64,000 nt of DNA from Stutzerimonas stutzeri RCH2. Its GTDB lineage: Bacteria > Pseudomonadota > Gammaproteobacteria > Pseudomonadales > Pseudomonadaceae. Of this stretch, positions 58,478 to 64,000 are shown piece after piece. Within the stretch, counting starts at the first letter, position 1, and every line of letters begins with the position of its first letter. The stretch is from assembly GCF_000327065.1 (NCBI RefSeq), contig NC_019936.1, forward strand, positions 2,125,001 through 2,189,000. The letters run 5' to 3'. Position numbers and translations under genes: made by a program. The notes below the pieces were generated by a model. The model was not told where the DNA came from, did not search any database, and was given only the letters and a program-made list of their open reading frames with translations.

Positions 58478-59716
58478 TCACTGCAGCTCCAGCTGATCAC
58501 CGCGCTCCTGCTGCCAGTCATCCAGGCTCGGGGCAGCCGCTTCGCCGTCCATGCGATGAATGATGGTGAAGTAGTCCTGCTTGAAGCGGTCCTGCATGAT
58601 TTCGCTGCGATTCCTGACCCGCACCGCATAGATGCTCTGCACGTTCTGGTGGTCGAAGTCGCGCCAGTACTGCTCGTCCTTGAGTAGCTGGTAGCGGTGG
58701 TTTTCCACGGCCGCGATCACCGCTTCGGCATCGATGCTGCCGGCGCGTTGGGCAGCGTCCGCCCACTGCCGGACGATGCCATAGGCTGAGGCAGCGGTAC
58801 TGCCCGGATACGCCTGATGCTGAGCGATGAATCGATCGGCAAACGCCTGGCCTTCGGTGCTGCCGACCAGCTTCGGCACGCGCCAGGTCCAGGCTTCTGT
58901 GCCGATTACGTGCTCCATCACCAGCGGGCCGGCCTGTTCGACGATGCTTTGGGTCAGGTTGGGCACGATGATCTGCATGCGTTTGCCGAGTTCCAGGGTA
59001 TGCGCCAGACGCATGGTCTGCACCAGATCTTCGCCAAGCAGGACGATCACCAGAACATCGGCGTTACTGGCGGCGGCTTTCTGCAGAGCAGCCAGGTAGT
59101 CGCCGCGCCGTGCGCCGCGCTCGGCGATCTTCGAGTAGCCATGGCGGGCGCGGTCGCGGCTCTTGGTCGCCTCGCGCAGTGCCTGCTCCATGCTGCGACC
59201 CCATGCGTCGTCGAGGCTGACGTAGTGATAGCGCCGGTTGGGCATGTGCCAGCTGAGGTATTCGCCGAGCACGCGAGCGCTCATCCAGGCACTGTTGGAC
59301 TCGCGGAACAGATGGCGATGCCCGTCGCGCCCGGTGATTTCGTTGGCGTAGCCGAGCGTGGGGAAATAGAGCAGCCCGAGTTCGCGCGCTCGCTGGCCAG
59401 CGGCAAGGGCCTCCTCGCTATTGGCGCCGCCGAACACCATCGCCGCGCCCTGGTTGGCGAAGCGCTCGATATTGGCTTGGGCTTTTTCGGGGCGGGCGGC
59501 GGAGTTCAGGCTGACCAGCTGCAGCTGCCGGCCAAGCAGGCCGCCACGTCCATTGATTTCATCGACCGCCAGCAGGGCACCGCGGCTCAGCTCCAGTCCT
59601 TCGGATTTGTAGTTGCCGGTACTCGGGTAGTTGAGTCCGATGCGGATTGGTTCGGCTGCATGTGCGGTTAGGGCAGTAAGCAAGGCAAGGGCGATAGCGA
59701 GGGAATGGCGAAGCAT
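58478..59716 (-). CDS. ABC transporter substrate-binding protein (urea/amide-like, type 1)
   Basis: A 412-residue periplasmic binding protein with a signal peptide (LAIALALLTALTAHA) and a type 1 fold resembling urea/short-chain amide binders: IRIGLNYPSTGNYKSEGLELSRGALLA, INGRGGLLGRQLQLV, MVFGGANSEEALA, YFPTLGYANEITG and LVSLD-like HYVSLDDAWGRSM. No transporter membrane or ATPase genes lie next to it, so it may act as a sensor partner or use the PedBC system. Divergent from pedH, sharing a 278-base control region. ATG 59716 has AAGGATACG upstream. Confidence 0.8.
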   Translation of the reverse strand: MLRHSLAIALALLTALTAHAAEPIRIGLNYPSTGNYKSEGLELSRGALLAVDEINGRGGLLGRQLQLVSLNSAARPEKAQANIERFANQGAAMVFGGANSEEALAAGQRARELGLLYFPTLGYANEITGRDGHRHLFRESNSAWMSARVLGEYLSWHMPNRRYHYVSLDDAWGRSMEQALREATKSRDRARHGYSKIAERGARRGDYLAALQKAAASNADVLVIVLLGEDLVQTMRLAHTLELGKRMQIIVPNLTQSIVEQAGPLVMEHVIGTEAWTWRVPKLVGSTEGQAFADRFIAQHQAYPGSTAASAYGIVRQWADAAQRAGSIDAEAVIAAVENHRYQLLKDEQYWRDFDHQNVQSIYAVRVRNRSEIMQDRFKQDYFTIIHRMDGEAAAPSLDDWQQERGDQLELQ

Positions 59717-59873
59717 GGCTCGTATCCTTCTGAGCGAGGGGACGTCCGTTTTAGGGGCTGGGCCAGCACAGCGGAATAGTCTTTTCCGGCCGGATGGCTG
59801 CGACTTCGGTGCCGCTCTCGACCCATACGGCCCTGAAAAACTGCGGCTTCCGCCGTCCACGGCGGCGTATTGC

Positions 59874-59964
59874 TACCAAGGGAGTAGGAAAATCGGTACT
59901 GCGGGCAATTGTTGCCAAAGCGGGGCAAACCAAGAATCAACCCCAGACCGGGAAAATTTCCCGG
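59874..59964 (+). promoter_or_regulatory. pedH control region: TACCAAGG element and GGGAA-N3-TTCCC palindrome
   Basis: TACCAAGGGAGTAG at 59874-59887 (108-121 bases before the pedH ATG) and, close to the ATG, CCGGGAAA-A-TTTCCCGG at 59948-59964, an 8-base perfect inverted repeat, centre 39 bases before the ATG. The near position would overlap the promoter or leader, as for a repressor. A possible -10 is CATAAC at 59965-59970. The region is shared with the divergent binding-protein gene. Confidence 0.55.
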
Positions 59965-59994
59965 CATAACAATGAACCCGCAGAGGTAGCCGCA

Positions 59995-61773
59995 ATGAAG
60001 CACACCGGTCTTCGCAAGCCCTTCGCCTTGACGGCGCTATGCGCCGCGGTGGCGATGTCCAGCCTGCACGCCTGGGCCGTAACCGACCAGGAAATCCTCA
60101 ACGACGCCAAGTCCACCGACCAGATCGTGACCAACGGTATGGGCTTGCAGGGCCAGCGCTACAGCACGCTGGACGCGTTGAACGCCAATAACATCAATCA
60201 GTTGCGACCGGTTTGGGGCTTCTCTCTGGGTGGTGAAAAGCAGCGCGGTCAGGAAGCGCAGCCGCTGATCAAGGACGGTGTGATGTACATCACCGGTTCC
60301 TACTCCCGCGTGTATGCGGTCGATGCGCGTACCGGCAAGGAACTGTGGCAGTACGATGCTCGCCTGCCGGACGGCATCATGCCGTGCTGTGACGTGATCA
60401 ACCGTGGCGTGGCGCTGTATGACGATCTGGTGATCTTCGGCACGCTGGACGCCAAGCTGGTCGCGCTGAACAAGGACACCGGCAAGGTCGTCTGGAAGAA
60501 AACCGTCGCCGACTACAAGGCCGGTTATTCGCTGACCGCAGCTCCGCTGATCGTCAAAGGCAAGCTGATTACCGGTGTGTCCGGTGGCGAGTTCGGCGTG
60601 GTTGGCAAGATCGAAGCCTACAACCCGAAGAACGGCGAACTGCTGTGGACCCGTCCGACGGTCGAAGGCCACATGGGCTACGTGTGGAAGGACGGCAAGA
60701 AGGTCGAGAGCGGCATCTCCGGCGGCGAAGCAGGCAAGACCTGGCCGGGCGACCTGTGGAAGACCGGCGGGGCAGCTCCGTGGCTGGGTGGTTACTACGA
60801 TCCGGACACCGACTCGCTGCTGTTCGGAACCGGCAACCCAGCACCGTGGAACTCGCACCTGCGTCCTGGCGACAACCTGTATTCCTCCTCGCGCCTGGCG
60901 CTGGACCCGAACGACGGCTCGATCAAGTGGCATTTCCAGACCACGCCGCATGACGGCTGGGACTACGACGGCGTAAACGAGCTGGTTTCCTTCGACTATC
61001 AGGAAGGCGGCAAGACCATCAAGGCTGCCGGTACCGCCGACCGCAACGGCTTCTTCTACGTACTCGATCGCACCAACGGCAAGTTCATCCGTGGCTTCCC
61101 GTTCGTCGACAAGATCACCTGGGCCAAAGGCCTGGACAAGAACGGCCGGCCTATCTATGACGATGCCAACCGCCCGGGCTCGCCCAACGACGCTGGTGCA
61201 CAGGGCAAGACTGTAACCGTGGCGCCGTCGTTCCTTGGTGGCAAGAACTGGATGCCGATGGCATACAGCCAGGACACCGGGCTGTTCTATGTGCCGTCCA
61301 ACGAGTGGAGCATGGACATCTGGAACGAAGGCACCGCCTACAAGAAGGGCGCGGCTTACCTGGGTGCCGGTTTCACCATCCACCCGCTCAACGACGACTA
61401 CATCGGCGTGCTGCGCGCCATCGATCCGAAGACCGGCAAGGAAGTCTGGCGCTACAAGAATTACGCACCGCTGTGGGGCGGGGTGCTGGCGACCAAGGGC
61501 AACCTGGTGTTCACCGGCAACCCGGAAGGCTACCTGATGGCCTTCGATGCCAAGACCGGCAAGAAACTCTACGAGTTCAACACCGGCTCGGGCGTGATCG
61601 GCTCTCCGGTTACCTGGGAAATGGACGGCGAGCAGTACGTCTCCGTTCTCTCCGGCTGGGGCGGTGCAGTCCCGCTGTGGGGCGGCGAGGTCGCCAAGCG
61701 GGTGAAGGAATTCAACCAGGGCGGTATGGTCTGGACCTTCAAGCTGCCGAAGGATCAGGTCGCCAAGCGCTGA
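59995..61773 (+). CDS. pedH: Quinoprotein alcohol dehydrogenase, lanthanide type (PedH)
   Basis: A 592-residue periplasmic PQQ enzyme with signal peptide ([18 protein letters not shown]), adjacent Cys131-Cys132 (MPCCDV), metal ligands E199 (GGEFG) and N281 (TGNPAPWN), and catalytic D323 followed at +2 by D325 ([11 protein letters not shown]). The extra Asp is the mark of lanthanide-dependent XoxF/PedH enzymes. Length equals P. putida PedH. It probably oxidises ethanol and other alcohols and aldehydes. ATG 59995 has AGAGG nine bases upstream. A strong double terminator follows. Confidence 0.93.
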   Translation: MKHTGLRKPFALTALCAAVAMSSLHAWAVTDQEILNDAKSTDQIVTNGMGLQGQRYSTLDALNANNINQLRPVWGFSLGGEKQRGQEAQPLIKDGVMYITGSYSRVYAVDARTGKELWQYDARLPDGIMPCCDVINRGVALYDDLVIFGTLDAKLVALNKDTGKVVWKKTVADYKAGYSLTAAPLIVKGKLITGVSGGEFGVVGKIEAYNPKNGELLWTRPTVEGHMGYVWKDGKKVESGISGGEAGKTWPGDLWKTGGAAPWLGGYYDPDTDSLLFGTGNPAPWNSHLRPGDNLYSSSRLALDPNDGSIKWHFQTTPHDGWDYDGVNELVSFDYQEGGKTIKAAGTADRNGFFYVLDRTNGKFIRGFPFVDKITWAKGLDKNGRPIYDDANRPGSPNDAGAQGKTVTVAPSFLGGKNWMPMAYSQDTGLFYVPSNEWSMDIWNEGTAYKKGAAYLGAGFTIHPLNDDYIGVLRAIDPKTGKEVWRYKNYAPLWGGVLATKGNLVFTGNPEGYLMAFDAKTGKKLYEFNTGSGVIGSPVTWEMDGEQYVSVLSGWGGAVPLWGGEVAKRVKEFNQGGMVWTFKLPKDQVAKR

Positions 61774-61787
61774 TAGGCCTGTGTGGT

Positions 61788-61852
61788 GCGGAGCCCGGCA
61801 ACTGCCGGGCTCCGCAAACGAAGAACCCCGGTCGTCGTGGCCGGGGTTTTTT
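61788..61852. terminator. Double terminator between pedH and the AraC gene
   Basis: First a 13-bp perfect stem GCGGAGCCCGGCA / TGCCGGGCTCCGC (61788-61815), then a nearly perfect 18-bp stem (61813-61859) whose core is AACCCCGG / CCGGGGTT with a T6 tail. The second can act on both strands and serves the converging araC-like gene. Confidence 0.88.
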
Positions 61853-61863
61853 CGTTTGCGCTT

Positions 61864-62790
61864 TCAGGCCTGCCGATAGGCGCTCGGCGTGACGCCGACT
61901 TCGCGGCGAAACACCTGGGAAAAATGACTCGGGCTCGAATAGCCCACCTCCAGCCCGATGTCGATGACACTGCGTTGCGTTTCGATCAGCAGTTGTCGAG
62001 CGCGCGCCATGCGCAGGCCGATGAAGTACTGCGACGGCGAGAGCCCGGTGGCACGTTTGAACATCCGGCTGAAGTGGTACTCGCTCAGCTCGGCGCTGCG
62101 GGCCAGCCTGGTGAGGCTGAAATCATCGGCGAGCTGCGCATTCATTTCCTCGACGACACGGCGCAGCTTGTAGGCTGGCAAGGCGTTGCTGCTCCTGATG
62201 GCGCCTTGTGGGTCCCGATAGTGGCGCAGCAGATGCATGGCCAGCGTTTGAGCCAGGCCACGCAGGCAAAGTTGGCTGGGCGTGCGTTGATCGAGCAACT
62301 CACGGCGCATGCTCTCCATCAGCCAGTGAACCGTTTCGTCCCTTGCGCCGGAAACATCCAGCAGCGCGACCGCTGAGCTCTGTGGTCCGAGCAACTCCCG
62401 TGCGGCCTGCTCGATTAACGGTAGGCCGAGATACAGGTGCATCACCTCGAAGCGCTCCCCTTCAAGCGTCTGCCAGCGCATCTCGTATGGCTCTTGGGTA
62501 TCGGTCAGAAAGAAGTCGCCGGCCCTGACGGTTGCCGCGCTCCAGGGGCCATCCAACACGCGTTCCTCGACGCGGGCCGTACCGGCCAGCACCAGCACCA
62601 GTAGCGGCTCTACCACCGCGGGGACCCGAATAGGCTCGGTGATGGTGCGATGGCTGAAGAGCTGCACGACCACATCCTGCAACGGCGGCAGCGCGGTCAA
62701 ATCAGCATCTCCGGGCAGGTGATCGCGCATCGACTGAGCGGTGGCGCGCCACGTATCAGGCACGGGTGGGGCGTCGGACGACCGAGGCAC
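61864..62790 (-). CDS. AraC family transcriptional regulator
   Basis: A 308-residue regulator with an N-terminal cupin-like sensing part (AraC_binding; about residues 30-170) and two C-terminal HTH motifs (DFSLTRLARSAELSEYHFSRMFKRATG, then IDIGLEVGYSSPSHFSQVFRREVGVTPSAYR). I chose GTG 62790 because GGGAG is six bases upstream; the longer TTG frame has no such site. It lies next to an SDR gene on the opposite strand, a common regulator-target arrangement. The inducer is unknown. Whether it belongs to the quinoprotein island is unclear. Confidence 0.82.
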   Translation of the reverse strand: MPRSSDAPPVPDTWRATAQSMRDHLPGDADLTALPPLQDVVVQLFSHRTITEPIRVPAVVEPLLVLVLAGTARVEERVLDGPWSAATVRAGDFFLTDTQEPYEMRWQTLEGERFEVMHLYLGLPLIEQAARELLGPQSSAVALLDVSGARDETVHWLMESMRRELLDQRTPSQLCLRGLAQTLAMHLLRHYRDPQGAIRSSNALPAYKLRRVVEEMNAQLADDFSLTRLARSAELSEYHFSRMFKRATGLSPSQYFIGLRMARARQLLIETQRSVIDIGLEVGYSSPSHFSQVFRREVGVTPSAYRQA

Positions 62791-62980
62791 GGCGTGCTCC
62801 CTGGATAACAAGTCGGCGTCGATAGGTTAGCGCAGGCCCTCGCCAGTGGCGGGCAATGCTGCGCGCAAAACTCCGACAGCCAGCGCAAGCGTGCGAAAGC
62901 CGGGCCTGCAGCACTGAGGGAGACTGAACCCGTCAATAACGAAGGCGCCCCAGACGTCGCCGTAACGGGAGAAGAACACC

Positions 62981-63745
62981 ATGACCGATTCCAAGCACCC
63001 AGTTATCCAGGAAGTCGAAGGCAAGGTTGCGCTGGTCACTGGCGCAGCCAGCGGCATTGGCAGGGCCATCGCCTTGCTGCTGCACGAGCGCGGCGCAAAA
63101 GTTGTCGCTGAAGACATCAATCCGGCGGTCGAGGAACTCGCGCGGCCAGGACTGGTGCCGTTGCGTGCAGATATCACCGAAGACGGTGCCGCCGAGCGTG
63201 CGGTCGGAATGGCCGTCGAACGCTTCGGGCGTCTGGATATCCTGGTCAACAACGCCGGCATCATCATCAACAAACTGGTGGTGGACATGACCCGCCAGGA
63301 TTGGGATCGCATCCAGGCGGTCAACGCCACGGCGGCGTTTCTACATTGTCGTGAAGCGGTGAAGGTGATGATGCCCAACCGTTTGGGGGCGATCGTCAAT
63401 ATCGCTTCCTATGCGTCCTATTTCGCCTTCCCGACCATCGCTGCGTACACGGCCTCGAAAGGCGCGCTGGCGCAGCTGACCCGCACGCTGGCGCTGGAGG
63501 CGATCGAGCATGGCATTCGAGTCAATGCCATCGGCGTAGGCGATGTGGTGACCAACATCCTCAACGATGTGGTCGAGGACGGCCCGGGCTTTCTCACGCA
63601 GCATGGGCAAGCCGCACCCATCGGGCGCGCGGCGCAGCCGGAGGAGATCGCCGAGATCGTCGCCTTTCTCGCCTCGGAGCGGGCCAGCTTCATGGTCGGC
63701 TCGGTGGTCATGGCCGATGGCGGCATGACGGTCACGGCCGGCTGA
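62981..63745 (+). CDS. SDR family NAD(P)-dependent oxidoreductase
   Basis: A 254-residue classical short-chain dehydrogenase: cofactor motif TGAASGIG (20-27), NNAG (about 90-93), catalytic Ser in NIASYAS and Y-x3-K in YTASK, plus the C-terminal VVMADGGMTVTAG. The acid after the second strand (AEDIN) favours NAD over NADP. It may be an alcohol, polyol or 3-oxoacyl dehydrogenase; the sequence does not decide. The ATG at 62981 has GGGAG upstream; divergent from the AraC gene. Confidence 0.85.
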   Translation: MTDSKHPVIQEVEGKVALVTGAASGIGRAIALLLHERGAKVVAEDINPAVEELARPGLVPLRADITEDGAAERAVGMAVERFGRLDILVNNAGIIINKLVVDMTRQDWDRIQAVNATAAFLHCREAVKVMMPNRLGAIVNIASYASYFAFPTIAAYTASKGALAQLTRTLALEAIEHGIRVNAIGVGDVVTNILNDVVEDGPGFLTQHGQAAPIGRAAQPEEIAEIVAFLASERASFMVGSVVMADGGMTVTAG

Positions 63746-63757
63746 GGCCCAGAAACA

Positions 63758-63783
63758 CGAACCCCGCCATTAGGCGGGGTTCG
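63758..63783. terminator. Bidirectional terminator between the SDR gene and fabI
   Basis: CGAACCCCGCC-ATTA-GGCGGGGTTCG, an 11-bp perfect stem between two converging genes; the minus-strand tail is TGTTTCT. Confidence 0.7.
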
Positions 63784-63808
63784 GTGCTTTACGTAGACAG
63801 GCGCGGGA

Positions 63809-64000
63809 TCAGTCTTCCAGCGAGCCCATCGCGGTGGTGTTGAAGCCACCGTCGACGTAGAGGATTTCACCGCTGATACCCGAGGCCAAGTCGGAGCAAA
63901 GGAACGCACCGGCGTTGCCGACTTCGTCGATGGTGACGTTGCGGCGCATGGGCGTTTGCTTCTCGTTGGCAGCCAGCATCTTGCGGAAGCTGGCGATGCC
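63809..64000 (-). CDS. fabI: Enoyl-[acyl-carrier-protein] reductase FabI, C-terminal part
   Basis: The minus-strand frame open at the window end reads [40 protein letters not shown] and [20 protein letters not shown], then LED-stop, which is the C-terminus of FabI. FabI reduces enoyl-ACP in fatty-acid elongation. Only the last 63 residues lie in the window; the start and catalytic Tyr-Lys are outside. It needs no start codon here, so it is a partial gene, not a pseudogene. Confidence 0.92.
   Translation of the reverse strand, partial: GIASFRKMLAANEKQTPMRRNVTIDEVGNAGAFLCSDLASGISGEILYVDGGFNTTAMGSLED

Noticed and set aside
61864..63745. AraC-SDR pair as part of the quinoprotein island
   Set aside because: A strong double terminator separates it, neither regulatory element is present in the divergent region, and the SDR family is too broad to assign; linkage is left open.

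Overview
The window is a high-GC gammaproteobacterial chromosome segment, almost certainly Pseudomonas sensu lato and most likely a Stutzerimonas (P. stutzeri)-type genome. The evidence is the 23S/5S sequence, codon use, and a core-gene order matching the P. aeruginosa block that runs aceA, purB, hflD, mnmA, icd/idh, clpS-clpA, infA, bpt, aat, trxB, ftsK, lolA, rarA, serS. No phage, insertion sequence, CRISPR array or tRNA gene was recognised.

Layout. 1-2040: 3' part of a 23S rRNA gene, 5S rRNA and the rrn terminator. 2569-5678: queD, an Na+/H+ antiporter-family permease and an AI-2E family membrane protein. 5695-12987: a Tat-exported PhoX-type protein, isocitrate lyase, and a small operon ending in a secretin-domain protein (with roxA and a GNAT acetyltransferase). 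13064-26828: housekeeping genes purB, hflD, mnmA, a Nudix hydrolase, divergent idh and icd, cspD, the N-degron set clpS-clpA with bpt and aat, infA and trxB. 27038-34723: ftsK, lolA, rarA, crcB, serS, cysG.

34752-61773 is an accessory quinoprotein (PQQ-dependent) alcohol-oxidation island of the exa/ped type. It has an AgmR/PedR1-type regulator, a PQQ-associated rhodanese-like protein, a PedABC-type transporter operon, a dCACHE chemoreceptor, a cupredoxin-like protein, a PedS2/PedR2-type two-component pair, a TonB-dependent receptor, and two quinoprotein dehydrogenases. One dehydrogenase has the calcium-type active site (ExaA/PedE, Ser two residues after the catalytic Asp). The other has the lanthanide-type site (PedH, Asp at that place). 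Cytochrome c-550 PedF, a binding protein, a SoxYZ-like carrier and a zinc hydrolase of the 'quinoprotein relay' lie between them. The island ends in a strong double terminator, then an AraC regulator, an SDR and the 3' end of fabI.

The most interesting signals are regulatory. A palindrome CGGGAA-N3-TTCCCG occurs as a 22-bp-spaced pair upstream of both the TonB receptor and exaA, each pair placed identically relative to a -10-like box. A single near-perfect copy lies just in front of the pedH start codon. This suggests one NarL-type regulator (PedR2-like) that activates the Ca enzyme and the receptor and represses the Ln enzyme, with the receptor as a new member of a rare-earth switch regulon. 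A second element, TACCAAGG-nn-GTAG, recurs in six intergenic regions of the island. All functional statements are inferred from sequence and family knowledge; no database search was run.
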